The notes under the pieces: generated by a model
The model's database searches: none
Told to the model about the DNA's origin: nothing
What the model saw: only the letters and a program-made list of their open reading frames with translations
DNA from: Gilliamella sp. WF3-4
GTDB taxonomy: Bacteria > Pseudomonadota > Gammaproteobacteria > Enterobacterales > Orbaceae
Length of the DNA stretch: 64,000 nt
NCBI RefSeq assembly: GCF_001690275.1
Contig: NZ_LZGW01000052.1
Span: forward strand, 62,001 to 126,000
Direction: 5' to 3'
Shown here: positions 50,186 through 59,786 of the stretch, in pieces
Numbering within the stretch: position 1 is the stretch's first letter
Layout: each line of letters opens with the position of its first letter
Program-made: the position numbers and the translations under genes

Positions 50186-51508
50186 TTATTCTCTTCTTGT
50201 TATTTTTGCATACCAATTCGACAAAATTAATTGTTGTTTAGCCGTAATAACCACGTTATGACGATATAATTTTACCTTAGCTATAGCCTCATTTAAGCTA
50301 GTTACTCTTTGGGTCATTAATAACCAAGCAATAATTGCCGTAGCACTGCGTGAATACCCCAACGCACAACAGACTAATAATTTGCCTTGCTTATGATATT
50401 GTTCAATAATTTCGGCTACTTGTTGACACTCATCCACGGTAAGTGGTGTCATATCCAATACTGGAATCAATTTATAATGGCCATTAAATTGAGCTATTGG
50501 TAATTCAGCACAAAGATCTACAATCGACGTAAACTGATTGGCTTGTAATGTCTTATTAGACGGTATACGACCTAAATAGACATTATCAGCAATCAAATCC
50601 GTTGGATTATTTTTAAATGTCCATAATCGTGAATTAACCCACATAATAATAAAATAAGGCAAATATAAAATAGTAACAGCTAAATTAAAGTGACCATTAG
50701 TCTGTTTTTGAAATCCTGCTGCGCCAAATAATAAATAATTGAGGGAAACCAATAAAAATGCACCTGAAACCCATAATAACCATAATGCCCAAGAAGAAAA
50801 GTAGATAGCAGAACAAAACGACAATAAAAACAGTAAAAAATAGGCGCTACCCCACACATATTGTTTAGGTAATTGATCGTTTGTTATTGGCGATAAATGA
50901 TTGTCTGGCCATAACCAAACACAAAAGCACCCTACCCAAAGCCCTGTTGGGATGTCAAAGAAATGATGTTGCCAAGTGGTTAATACTGATAAACCGATCA
51001 ATAAACACCAAATATGCAAAATATAGCGCCATATTCCTCGAAAATAACGGGCGTAAAATTGCCATAAAATAACCAATAAGGGAATATGAAGCGATGGTGC
51101 TTGATTAAAAGGTTTATCAAATCCCATTAAAATATCAAATAATAGCCCCGATAATCCATCTAATACAGGGCGCTCAAAAGAATACTTTAGCGGAAAGATC
51201 AAAAAGCAAGCTATGCAAATAATCTGAGCAGATAAAAGACGAAAACAAAGAATTTTTAGTGTTCGATAAGAACTAGCCAGCAAAATTGCAAGCCCATACA
51301 TACAGTCTATCGACCAATAAGGTATGATAGACCAAGGCCATAAAGGAATTGATCTTTCCCATTCAAAAACGATACTTCCGACATCGTTACGTGTAGAAGT
51401 AAACCAGTTTGCAAAATTATAGCTAGTAAAAAAGAACACGGTCAAACTTATTAACCATATTAATTTATAAGTAATCAGCTTATTAAACCGCCATGTTACG
51501 CTAGCCAT
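50186..51508 (-). CDS. ynbD: YnbD-like fusion of PAP2-type membrane domain and dual-specificity phosphatase
   Basis: A 440-residue protein. The N-terminal ~280 residues have several helices with phosphatidic-acid-phosphatase (PAP2)-like motifs: FNQAPSLHIPLLVILW and LSVLTTWQHHFFDIPTGLWVG. After more helices comes a cytoplasmic dual-specificity phosphatase (about residues 310-440) with DNVYLGRIPSNKTL, and the P-loop LVCCALGYSRSATAIIAWLL (CX5R, with Cys in place of the usual His before the nucleophile). It presumably dephosphorylates a lipid or lipid-linked intermediate. Six bp after ynbC. Confidence 0.87.
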   Translation of the reverse strand: MASVTWRFNKLITYKLIWLISLTVFFFTSYNFANWFTSTRNDVGSIVFEWERSIPLWPWSIIPYWSIDCMYGLAILLASSYRTLKILCFRLLSAQIICIACFLIFPLKYSFERPVLDGLSGLLFDILMGFDKPFNQAPSLHIPLLVILWQFYARYFRGIWRYILHIWCLLIGLSVLTTWQHHFFDIPTGLWVGCFCVWLWPDNHLSPITNDQLPKQYVWGSAYFLLFLLSFCSAIYFSSWALWLLWVSGAFLLVSLNYLLFGAAGFQKQTNGHFNLAVTILYLPYFIIMWVNSRLWTFKNNPTDLIADNVYLGRIPSNKTLQANQFTSIVDLCAELPIAQFNGHYKLIPVLDMTPLTVDECQQVAEIIEQYHKQGKLLVCCALGYSRSATAIIAWLLMTQRVTSLNEAIAKVKLYRHNVVITAKQQLILSNWYAKITRRE

Positions 51509-51514
51509 GACTAA

Positions 51515-53272
51515 TTATTTCATTCGTTGTGCAAGTGATACTGTAAAAATGCCCCATTGATCAATACGCATGGTTATTTTTCTAAAACCAGCCGATGCAA
51601 CCAATTGATCCATTTCCAGTTGCGTACGCCTGCGCATAATCCATGGCTTTCCATCTTGATGAGATGTTAAAGCTCTTGCAATAAACTCTAGCTGTGGATG
51701 CCATGGCTGGTTGGTATAAATTAAATATCCTCCTTCAGGAATAGACTCAGCGAGCCCTGCTAAAGAATCACGTAACATCTGATTATCACTAAATAGCTCA
51801 TATAATCCCGAAACCACAGCTAATGTGGGATTAGGTGACAATTGGGCTAATTGCTGTCGATTAAAGGCGTCTCCTTTTTCAAAACGCGCTATAGCCGTTA
51901 AGCCTTTTTCTTCTATTAATGCTCTGCCTTTTTGTACATTAATATCGCTGTAATCTCGTAATAATACAGAATTAGGTTTGTTGGCAATTTGATTAACCGT
52001 TTCTAAAATATAACGCCCGTGCCCTGCTGCTATATCAACAATATTCACAGAATGGTTCTGTTCGTGTAATTTATTGATAGCTAATTTTAATAGTTCTTCA
52101 AGATGTTCTTTACGTTGCCGAATGCCTCGCCAACCAATCGATTGAAGATAGATATAATCAAAAAAACGTCCTAGTTTTGATGTTCCTGATGGTTCATTAC
52201 GATAAACATAATCAAGTGTACTGCCCGAATCAAATCCAGTATCAAATCCTAGTTTGATCCCATCTGAGAGTTTACTTGCATATTTTAAATTAGCTTTAAT
52301 AAATCGCCAATATAAAGGCTTAATCCAACCTGATGGCGGCAATGTTAAATTATCAGCCTCTTGCCTTGTGTATCCCATTAAATCAGCATTGGTTAATAAT
52401 GGCACGCATGGTTGATTAGCAAAACAACCAATAATAAATCGTCTTGCATAATCAATTGCTAATTTACGATCTTTTTCACCAAAAGTATCATGATAAAACC
52501 CAGGTAATATATGAAATTCTTTTTGTTCTGTACCTAAATTATTGTAAAACAGTTTTTGTTGTTTACGCTTAACGACATAATCTGAACCAGAAACTAATAA
52601 CTGTGTTGGTACCGTTATCGCATTTGCATCTTTAACAATGCGATCGGATACTGCATATAAATCCAAAAGTAAGCGTACTGATATTGGTCGTGTTATTAAT
52701 GGATCTTCTGTGAAAGATTGTGCTCGCTCAGCATCATGTGTCAGCAATTTAGGTTTTACATAACTATTAACAAAAAAGTTACCTTTCAAGTTATACAGTA
52801 ATTTTAAACCTGGCACAGCTAATGGTACATATAATTTTATGTCAAAAGCTGGCGAACCAAGTACTAAGGCACGAATATTTGGCACATAATCATGTACCCA
52901 TGCTGAAGCGATAACCGCCCCTACACTTTGGGCTATAATAGCAATATCTTCTTGGCATATATCATACTCATGCATAATATGCTCAATAAAACAGTTTGCA
53001 TCTTTAATTAAAGTCGCAAAATTAGGAGCATCACCACGTTCACCCTCCGATTGCCCATTACCTCTCGCATCCCAAGCAAAAATTTGATAATTGGGTAGAT
53101 TTAACTCATCAGCTAGATGAGCAACTCGCCCAGAGTGTTCATGACCACGATGAAAAAGAACAATTGCTCGCGAAGGCTTAGCATTGCTGTCACTATCAAC
53201 TGCTGGCCAATAACGGTAAAATAATTGACAGCCATCATGACTAATAAATGTTTTTTCTTGCTGTTCACGCAT
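51515..53272 (-). CDS. ynbC: YnbC-like alpha/beta hydrolase-methyltransferase fusion
   Basis: A 585-residue protein, the length I recall for E. coli YnbC. The N-terminal half is a serine-aminopeptidase/lysophospholipase-like hydrolase: RAIVLFHRGHEHSGRVAHL, FAWDARGNGQSEG, nucleophile-elbow IAQSVGAV, with catalytic His in LPGFYHDTFGE. The C-terminal ~250 residues form a class I SAM methyltransferase (VNIVDIAAGHGRYILETV, VLLRDYSDIN, VVSGLYELFSDN). The fusion suggests removal and methylation of a lipid headgroup or acyl chain. Three bp after ynbA. Confidence 0.88.
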   Translation of the reverse strand: MREQQEKTFISHDGCQLFYRYWPAVDSDSNAKPSRAIVLFHRGHEHSGRVAHLADELNLPNYQIFAWDARGNGQSEGERGDAPNFATLIKDANCFIEHIMHEYDICQEDIAIIAQSVGAVIASAWVHDYVPNIRALVLGSPAFDIKLYVPLAVPGLKLLYNLKGNFFVNSYVKPKLLTHDAERAQSFTEDPLITRPISVRLLLDLYAVSDRIVKDANAITVPTQLLVSGSDYVVKRKQQKLFYNNLGTEQKEFHILPGFYHDTFGEKDRKLAIDYARRFIIGCFANQPCVPLLTNADLMGYTRQEADNLTLPPSGWIKPLYWRFIKANLKYASKLSDGIKLGFDTGFDSGSTLDYVYRNEPSGTSKLGRFFDYIYLQSIGWRGIRQRKEHLEELLKLAINKLHEQNHSVNIVDIAAGHGRYILETVNQIANKPNSVLLRDYSDINVQKGRALIEEKGLTAIARFEKGDAFNRQQLAQLSPNPTLAVVSGLYELFSDNQMLRDSLAGLAESIPEGGYLIYTNQPWHPQLEFIARALTSHQDGKPWIMRRRTQLEMDQLVASAGFRKITMRIDQWGIFTVSLAQRMK

Positions 53273-53275
53273 AAC

Positions 53276-53893
53276 TTATACCTTGTTATTTTTTGATTTT
53301 TGTAATCCCTTTCTGACTCTATTAATCACAGTAATTAATAGCAAAAAGGTAATAAGCAACAATAGTATATTGAGCCAATCAAGCGGCAATAAATAGGTAG
53401 CAATCCCCAAACTAATTAGACTAAACGCAAAAGCACGATCACTTTTACCCATTGGTCCATCATAACGTCGAGCGCAACCAACCATCAGACCTAACACGCC
53501 AACATACTCCGTTAAAAATGATAACAAAACAATGACTATCACCAAAATAGTATCGACTTGATTTATTTGCGTAAAGATTAATAGCAACGCACAATCCGAA
53601 ACCACATCACAAATCTCATTCAAATAAGCCCCTAAATTTGATTTTTGGTTATATTCTCTTGCTAACATACCGTCAATAGCATTAAGCGCCATACGGATAA
53701 ACATCCATATTGGAATAAGACCAAAAATCCATTGATAAGCGGCAAATCGACCAACAATAAAAGCGATTAAAATTGATCCAAAACACGCCATTAGTGTTAC
53801 CTGATTAGCGGTTATATTGGCACTATAAAGATAATCGGCATAAGGTCGAAGAAATGCTTGGAATTTAGGTTTTAATTGATAAATCGACAACAC
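53276..53893 (-). CDS. ynbA: CDP-alcohol phosphatidyltransferase, YnbA-like
   Basis: A 205-residue inner-membrane enzyme with about six helices. The CDP-AP signature reads NAIDGMLAREYNQKSNLG followed by AYLNEICDVVSD. Against the canonical DxxDGxxARx8GxxxDxxxD, the first and third Asp are Asn. From memory the E. coli YnbA has the same two Asn, so this is a subfamily trait. It would transfer a phosphatidyl group from CDP-diacylglycerol to an unknown alcohol. First gene of the cluster; AT-rich DNA upstream has the promoter. Confidence 0.88.
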   Translation of the reverse strand: MLSIYQLKPKFQAFLRPYADYLYSANITANQVTLMACFGSILIAFIVGRFAAYQWIFGLIPIWMFIRMALNAIDGMLAREYNQKSNLGAYLNEICDVVSDCALLLIFTQINQVDTILVIVIVLLSFLTEYVGVLGLMVGCARRYDGPMGKSDRAFAFSLISLGIATYLLPLDWLNILLLLITFLLLITVINRVRKGLQKSKNNKV

Positions 53894-54045
53894 GACTAAT
53901 CCTTATTATAAATGCATAACTACGATTAATTTTTATAAACTATACCATAATATTGTGACTATATAATGATTAATTCAATTTAGCCATATAGGCTTTAATG
54001 AACTAATCATACTTTCAGTTTATTTTTAATAATCTAATCAAATAG

Positions 54046-54765
54046 CTAAATCCCCTTTTCTAATCCTTGCTTAGCGATAGCTATCACATTTTTTAAATCA
54101 ACACCTTGCGCTTTGGCAGCAAAAATGCAACCACAATAACATTGCCGATATACATCATACTCTTTGCAAAGCTCAACCGAACGCTTATAACCATTATTCT
54201 TTTTAAAATCAGAAGGAAGATAATTTACTGAAAAAAGCTCTTGAATTTCAAATCCAAGATCATTAATTTTTTGACTATTTTTTTTAGGACTAAGCGTTAA
54301 TGCACTAGCAAAATAATCAAATCCCAATTCTTGGGCTTTAATCGCAGCTAAGTCTAAACGCATTTTGTAACAAATATGACAACGCTCGCCACCTTCTGGA
54401 GCATCACGTAAATGGCTAACTTTCTTAATAAATTCTGCTGGCTGATAAGGTGCTTCTAAAAATTGTACGTTATTACCTGTTTTTTGATTAAAATCAGCAA
54501 TAAATTTTTGTTGTACCATACTACGATGCTCATATTCAACTCGAGGATGAATGTTTGAATTAGCAAAATAAATAGTAATATCTGCGTACTGCGCTAAGTA
54601 CTCTAAAACATAGGTACTACAAGGTGCACAGCAACTATGAATCAATAATTTAGGCCGCACCGATTTAGATTGCCAATGAGCTATCACCTCTTTTAATACA
54701 GAATCGTAATTTACTTTATTATGTGGATTTAATTTTTCTAGAATATTTTTAGCATTGATTAACAT
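54046..54765 (-). CDS. queH: Epoxyqueuosine reductase QueH
   Basis: A 239-residue protein of the DUF208 family, which reduces epoxyqueuosine to queuosine in tRNA as a non-homologous replacement for QueG. Cys ligands are visible as HSCCAPCSTYVLEYL, GERCHICYKMRLDLAA and QCYCGCIFAAK, with the central FASALTLSPKKNSQKIN. Single gene. Confidence 0.92.
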   Translation of the reverse strand: MLINAKNILEKLNPHNKVNYDSVLKEVIAHWQSKSVRPKLLIHSCCAPCSTYVLEYLAQYADITIYFANSNIHPRVEYEHRSMVQQKFIADFNQKTGNNVQFLEAPYQPAEFIKKVSHLRDAPEGGERCHICYKMRLDLAAIKAQELGFDYFASALTLSPKKNSQKINDLGFEIQELFSVNYLPSDFKKNNGYKRSVELCKEYDVYRQCYCGCIFAAKAQGVDLKNVIAIAKQGLEKGI

Positions 54766-55081
54766 GAGGACTCTTTTATTTGTTATTTTGATGAATAAAG
54801 TCTTTATGGCGCGCTATGATATAGATATATATATTGCGACACAAGATCAATAGTTAAATCTTTATATTGAAATGTATAATTTACTTAAAAGATTTTGCCA
54901 AAAAACAAATTAATTGATATGACCACAAATAATTTAATTTAAAAAATTGCAATAATAGATCATTTGTAAATAACCAAATGGTATAGAAAACTGAATATTT
55001 TTTACAAAATATAATAAAAATAGTTAAATCAATTTTGTTAATACGTCGAATAAATATGATAAAACGGATATATGACAGTAT
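54766..55081. other. AT-rich gap, no gene seen
   Basis: About 315 bp between the queH start and the ABC-2 permease stop. It must carry the queH promoter. No reading frame, hairpin or RNA motif stood out. Confidence 0.5.
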
Positions 55082-56272
55082 TTAACTTTCTTTACTAGCA
55101 TTTGCTATCATTGCCTTTTGCACGTACCGCTTTTCTAAAATAAAAGCGATACAGAAATAGACAATAGTTAATATCCATAAATGCCAATATTGTTGGCTAA
55201 ATTCGGAAAAGTTTGCGCCCATTTGATTAATTTTTACCGAACCGACTATAGCGGGAACGGCTGGAAATATATCACCAATCAGATGAAACAAATAAGGCAT
55301 TAATTCTTTGGGCCAAGACAATCCTGTCATAAAAAATATAATCATACTTGACGGTATAATTAAGCAAAACACATCGCTGACTGTATGAACAAAATGCGAT
55401 ACAACTTTACCGAATAATGCCGTAGACAAAATAAAGGGAATTATAAATGATAAAGAAACTAAAACGTGACCTAGCCTTGGTAAATCATACCAATAGTTAG
55501 CAAATACGGTATAAATAATAAAATAGATCAAATAAAGCGCTAAATAAGTTAATAACTTACCAGAAAGTAATAGTAATGCAGATGATGCTGCGTGACTTTG
55601 CTGCTGAATAAACTTTATTTCAAATTCTGAATTTTTACTAAATAAACGACACAACGTGCTACCAATAAGTAATGTTTGGTATAAAATCAAAATAAAAGCA
55701 GCAGGAATAATATACGTCGCATACCCCGATTGTGGATTAAATAAACTAATTAACTGCGTATTAAAAGGTGCGGTATTATTAGTGGCTATCGCAGGATCTG
55801 TGCCTTGTGCTATTTTCCGTGAAATTGAAATTTTAGCACCAAAATCACCAGCAACAGTATTAATAGCTGTTGCAACATTACTATAAATTAAAATATAGCT
55901 TGCATCACCATAATATATAACAGGACTAGGAGCCCCTTCTAAGATATGCTGCTGAAAGCGATATGGGATAAGTAATGCCCCATAGATTTTACGTTGCTCA
56001 ATAAGTGATTTAGCCGTTTGCAAATCCGCAATATGTAAATCTATTTTTATCGATTTATTCGCATCCATTTGCCTTATTAGCTCTCGACTATAATTGGTAT
56101 TATCTTGGTCGATCACAGCAATTGGTACATCTCTTATCGCTTCATGTAAATAAGGTTGCGGATAAAAGAAGAAATAAAGAAAGATCCCAATAAACATGAC
56201 ACTTGCGATCGCCTTAGTTTGGAAAATACGCTTTAATTCGTCATAGGAAATTAATAGCAAAGATTTAATCAT
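55082..56272 (-). CDS. ABC-2 type permease (YhhJ/YbhR-like), second of pair
   Basis: A 396-residue protein of the ABC-2 permease family: one N-terminal membrane helix (IASVMFIGIFLYFFFYP), a ~150-residue periplasmic domain (PIAVIDQDNTNYSRELIRQM), then five C-terminal helices with FIIPSSMIIFFMTGLSWPKE. Its start overlaps the preceding gene's stop by 4 bp (ATGA). Together with an HlyD protein it forms a three-gene operon lacking an ATP-binding subunit. Confidence 0.87.
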   Translation of the reverse strand: MIKSLLLISYDELKRIFQTKAIASVMFIGIFLYFFFYPQPYLHEAIRDVPIAVIDQDNTNYSRELIRQMDANKSIKIDLHIADLQTAKSLIEQRKIYGALLIPYRFQQHILEGAPSPVIYYGDASYILIYSNVATAINTVAGDFGAKISISRKIAQGTDPAIATNNTAPFNTQLISLFNPQSGYATYIIPAAFILILYQTLLIGSTLCRLFSKNSEFEIKFIQQQSHAASSALLLLSGKLLTYLALYLIYFIIYTVFANYWYDLPRLGHVLVSLSFIIPFILSTALFGKVVSHFVHTVSDVFCLIIPSSMIIFFMTGLSWPKELMPYLFHLIGDIFPAVPAIVGSVKINQMGANFSEFSQQYWHLWILTIVYFCIAFILEKRYVQKAMIANASKES

Positions 56273-57429
56273 ATTAACCGCCTACGAATCTTTCGTAAAT
56301 GAAAAGAGATCAGAATTGCCATAACACTAAATTGAATCAATAAATAAAAAAATGGCTCTAATGATGTTATCATATTTGGAGCTCTAAGTGTTTGATCTAG
56401 CCGAATTTGTATGTACCATGTCACGGGTAATAAAGCGCCCCAAATAGAAGCAAAAATGTTCATCGCAATACGAGGAAAAATAAGTCCTGTAAAACCAAAA
56501 CCTGGTGATGCAACTAAACTTGCAGTACCATAAGCTTGCGCCAATGTTGAGCCTGTCAAGCCAAAAAAAATGCCGTATAAACAAGATGTTAAAATAAATC
56601 CTATATCACCAATCAAAAGCAATATAAACTGCCCATTGAGCGGTAAATTAAAATAAATTATTAAAATTGCATCAAATAAAATTAGGCAAAATAAAAAATA
56701 ACAAAAATAAGGAAAGATTCGCCCCAATAAAAAAATAAAAATATTATGATTAGCTAATTGGAATATTTTTTGATAACTTGTTACATCAAACCGATCTCGG
56801 GTAACACTAGTAACCATTGCTAGCATAATAATTATCTGCAAAATGGTAGGAATTATGCCACTAATCAAGGTATACAAGTAATTTAATGTTGGGTTATATA
56901 ATGGATGTAAACTCGTTGGAACAGTTTGCATTTGTTTTTGCGCAACTGGCGCAGCAACCCCTTTTTCTTGTAGTTGTTGCAATACTATTTGACTATTAGC
57001 TGTTTTTAACGCAGAGCTCATCGCTCGAAAAATAATCGTGCCTGCCGACATATACTGATTATTATAAAAAGCCACTACTTCTGGTTGATGGCCTGCAATA
57101 AGATCTTTTTCAAATTTAGGTTGAATAAAAAGTACCGCATAAACATCACCTTTAATCAAGGCATGCTTAGCAGACGAAAGATCTTGGTAGCGTTTAGCAA
57201 CCTGTAACTGAGGTGAAGCGGCAACTTGTTGAATCAATAGACGTGATGATGATGTTGTATCCTGATCAACAACAGCTATTGGTACCTGAGTAATCACTCC
57301 TGCATGGTACATATAAAAAAACAAAAAAATAAACAATAAAGGATAGATGAAAACCAACAAAAACAAAAAACGCTGTTTAATTAATTTATGCAGTTCCCAT
57401 ATAATCACTTTTAATAGCGAATTAGCCAT
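56269..57429 (-). CDS. ABC-2 type permease (YhhJ/YbhS-like), first of pair
   Basis: A 386-residue permease with the same architecture: N-terminal helix FLFLLVFIYPLLFIFLFFYM, a periplasmic domain with QVPIAVVDQDTTSSSRLLIQ, then five helices including SPGFGFTGLIFPRIAMN. It lies 41 bp after the HlyD gene. In E. coli YbhFSR and YhiI-RbbA-YhhJ an ATPase is encoded in the same operon; none is here. Confidence 0.87.
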   Translation of the reverse strand: MANSLLKVIIWELHKLIKQRFLFLLVFIYPLLFIFLFFYMYHAGVITQVPIAVVDQDTTSSSRLLIQQVAASPQLQVAKRYQDLSSAKHALIKGDVYAVLFIQPKFEKDLIAGHQPEVVAFYNNQYMSAGTIIFRAMSSALKTANSQIVLQQLQEKGVAAPVAQKQMQTVPTSLHPLYNPTLNYLYTLISGIIPTILQIIIMLAMVTSVTRDRFDVTSYQKIFQLANHNIFIFLLGRIFPYFCYFLFCLILFDAILIIYFNLPLNGQFILLLIGDIGFILTSCLYGIFFGLTGSTLAQAYGTASLVASPGFGFTGLIFPRIAMNIFASIWGALLPVTWYIQIRLDQTLRAPNMITSLEPFFYLLIQFSVMAILISFHLRKIRRRLI

Positions 57430-57470
57430 TAATGCCGTTCCCTTTTGTGTAAAATCTCCACATTATTATG

Positions 57471-58448
57471 TTAACGAGATTGCCATTTGGTGGTAACGCT
57501 CATTCCAGGACGGAGACCAGACACTTGATTAATTGGTTTGGCGCGCATTTCAAAGGTTTTTAAATCAAAGTCACCCGTCGCTTTAGTCGCTTGCCAATTG
57601 GCATATTGTCCTAAAGCATTTAAGACAGTTACTTTAACATCAATGACTTGATTATTTAATGCTGGTACCTTTACCTTGAACGTATCACCGACTTTAAGAT
57701 CGCCTAATAAATCTTCACGAATATTAAAGGTAAACCAAATATCATTCAAATCAATGATAGAATAAAGTGGAGTTCCAGGGCTATATAATTGCCCTACTTC
57801 GGCAACACGAGTTGTAATTTGACCATTAATTGGAGAAACTAAAGTTAATTCATTTACATCAGCGTTGACTTGCTCAAGCGCTGCCTTTGATTGTTCAACC
57901 TGTACATCGGCTAATTTTTTCTGTTCTACACTGCTACCATTTTCGGCTAATGCTAGGTTAGCTTTAGCTGCTTCATGTGCTTTAATAGCCGCTTGATATT
58001 GGTTAAACGATTCATCGTAATTTTGTTTGGAAACCGTTCCATTTTTAACTAAGCGATTAATTCGCTCATAACTGGTTTGCGCTAATAATAAATCAGATTT
58101 CGCTTTATCTAACTGTGCTTTTTGCAGATCAATTGTTTCTGGTCTAGTACTATAAGTATTATCTCGACTTGCCATTGCCACTTTTAATTGGGCTTCAGAT
58201 GTCGCTAACTGCGCTAATAATGCTGGATTTGAAAGATTAAGAAGAATATCACCCTGTTTAACATTATCTCCAACATCATAATTAAATTGAATAACTCGAC
58301 CTTGTACTCTAGCCGCCACATCAACACGGTTAGATTCAACCTCACCTTGTAATATAATGGTATTAGGTTGATTTACAAAATATATAATTATAACCATGAC
58401 AATAACAGCCATGATTGCTACAATCAAAGAAAGGCGTTTTTTATGCAT
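57471..58448 (-). CDS. HlyD-family membrane fusion protein
   Basis: A 325-residue periplasmic adaptor. One N-terminal membrane anchor (LSLIVAIMAVIVMVIIIYFV), a split lipoyl domain (VAARVQGRVIQFNYDVGDNV and LTLVSPINGQITTRVAEVGQ), a long coiled-coil hairpin (about residues 75-185) and a beta-barrel. It probably bridges the two ABC-2 permeases to an outer-membrane channel such as TolC. First gene of the operon. Confidence 0.9.
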   Translation of the reverse strand: MHKKRLSLIVAIMAVIVMVIIIYFVNQPNTIILQGEVESNRVDVAARVQGRVIQFNYDVGDNVKQGDILLNLSNPALLAQLATSEAQLKVAMASRDNTYSTRPETIDLQKAQLDKAKSDLLLAQTSYERINRLVKNGTVSKQNYDESFNQYQAAIKAHEAAKANLALAENGSSVEQKKLADVQVEQSKAALEQVNADVNELTLVSPINGQITTRVAEVGQLYSPGTPLYSIIDLNDIWFTFNIREDLLGDLKVGDTFKVKVPALNNQVIDVKVTVLNALGQYANWQATKATGDFDLKTFEMRAKPINQVSGLRPGMSVTTKWQSR

Positions 58449-58813
58449 AAAATTGTGCTTATAAATGATTAGCGAAAAACTAAAATAGAGTTACTAGAGG
58501 CATAATATAAAGCCAAATATTAAAATACGCAATAAAATGTGACTTTATATGGAACACGGTGTTTTTCATATTTGGAATGATTTTTGAAAATATTTATTCT
58601 TAGTGAAGGCTGAATTATTAACTTTAAAATTTATTTATTGAAAAGACATTGAATCATAATACACTAAAAACTAGCCATCTAAATATAAATGCAACGCTAA
58701 GCTTTCGGACAATAATTTGCGATATCTAAAGCTTTATTTTAGCTATTTCAACAGTAAAGGTATAGATCTACATGATAATAACAACACTACTCTATTACTA
58801 TTTTTGATTTTGA
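58449..58813. other. AT-rich gap, no gene seen
   Basis: Contains the promoter region of the hlyD operon at its left end. No regulator gene, reading frame or terminator was recognised. Confidence 0.5.
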
Positions 58814-59116
58814 TTAAAAAGGCAAATTTCCTTTTATCGACGAAAATTGCTCAATATTAACACCAAGTGATTTAAAATAATTAACAGCATCAATAATATC
58901 AGAGAATTGTTTAATTTGCTCAATGCCATAATCCTCTATAACGTCCATCTTACTTTCAATGATATAAAAAAGGTAAGTGCTATAAAATCCGCTTTTCTTT
59001 TTCAATGCATATTGAAAAAAATAGCGCTCTCCATTTATTTCCTTTATTTCATCACATCCCCTGACTTTACCTTTTTCAATAGCGGAAAGTAAATTTTTGA
59101 TTAAAATATTATCCAT
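58814..59116 (-). CDS. Hypothetical small soluble protein
   Basis: A 100-residue acidic protein (MDNILIKNLLSAIEKGKVRGC...). No signal peptide. Mixed alpha/beta pattern with a conserved-looking core GERYFFQYALKKKSGFYSTY. Family unknown. It belongs to a run of small AT-rich genes on the minus strand. Confidence 0.5.
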   Translation of the reverse strand: MDNILIKNLLSAIEKGKVRGCDEIKEINGERYFFQYALKKKSGFYSTYLFYIIESKMDVIEDYGIEQIKQFSDIIDAVNYFKSLGVNIEQFSSIKGNLPF

Positions 59117-59233
59117 CTAAAAGCACCCAGCAGTTTACTACCCAAAGGTTAGTATTTTATTATGTTAAGGTAAAAGTTTGCTCTACTACATTTTTCAATC
59201 TTTAGATTATTGCGAATTCTAGCAAATTAGTCA

Positions 59234-59524
59234 TCAACTACATATAATCAACCCAATAATGGATCCAAGTAACGTTAGCACAACAATCATTTTCCTTTCA
59301 ACATGGCTGTGAGTCAGTTTGAAACGAAAAGCCTGCATTATAACTAGTATTAGCCCCAAGATTGCCATTACTAGACCTATATTACCGGAGCTATCTTTTG
59401 GCAATTTAGTCATGGTATTATCCATTTCTTGCATCCAATCGTATTTGCTAGAACCCATAACTAATAAGATAAACATACCGGCTAAGTAAATCACATAGTG
59501 TATAATAGCAATAATTTTTCTCAT
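59234..59524 (-). CDS. Hypothetical small membrane protein
   Basis: A 96-residue protein with three hydrophobic segments: IIHYVIYLAGMFILLVMG, IGLVMAILGLILVIMQAF and MIVVLTLLGSIIGLIIC. A short loop KYDWMQEMDNTMTKLPKDS lies between the first two. Family unknown. Confidence 0.55.
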   Translation of the reverse strand: MRKIIAIIHYVIYLAGMFILLVMGSSKYDWMQEMDNTMTKLPKDSSGNIGLVMAILGLILVIMQAFRFKLTHSHVERKMIVVLTLLGSIIGLIICS

Positions 59525-59786
59525 ATAAATAAACTTGTAAAGTTGGTTAGAATTAAGTAGAAAGTGACCATAACTTATTGATTACTTTATTTGGATAATG
59601 GGATAGATCTTTTTCTCAATTACAAAAACGTTTACTATTTTTAATTCTCTACAACTATTATTTATTGTAGAGCCCAAAACAAAACTGAGTAAAAAATCGC
59701 AATTAAATCTAAACATACTAGCTTTATCAAATAAATAGCAGATAAGTAAAGCTGAACGATTTAAACGCCATCCTAAACGTTCATAA

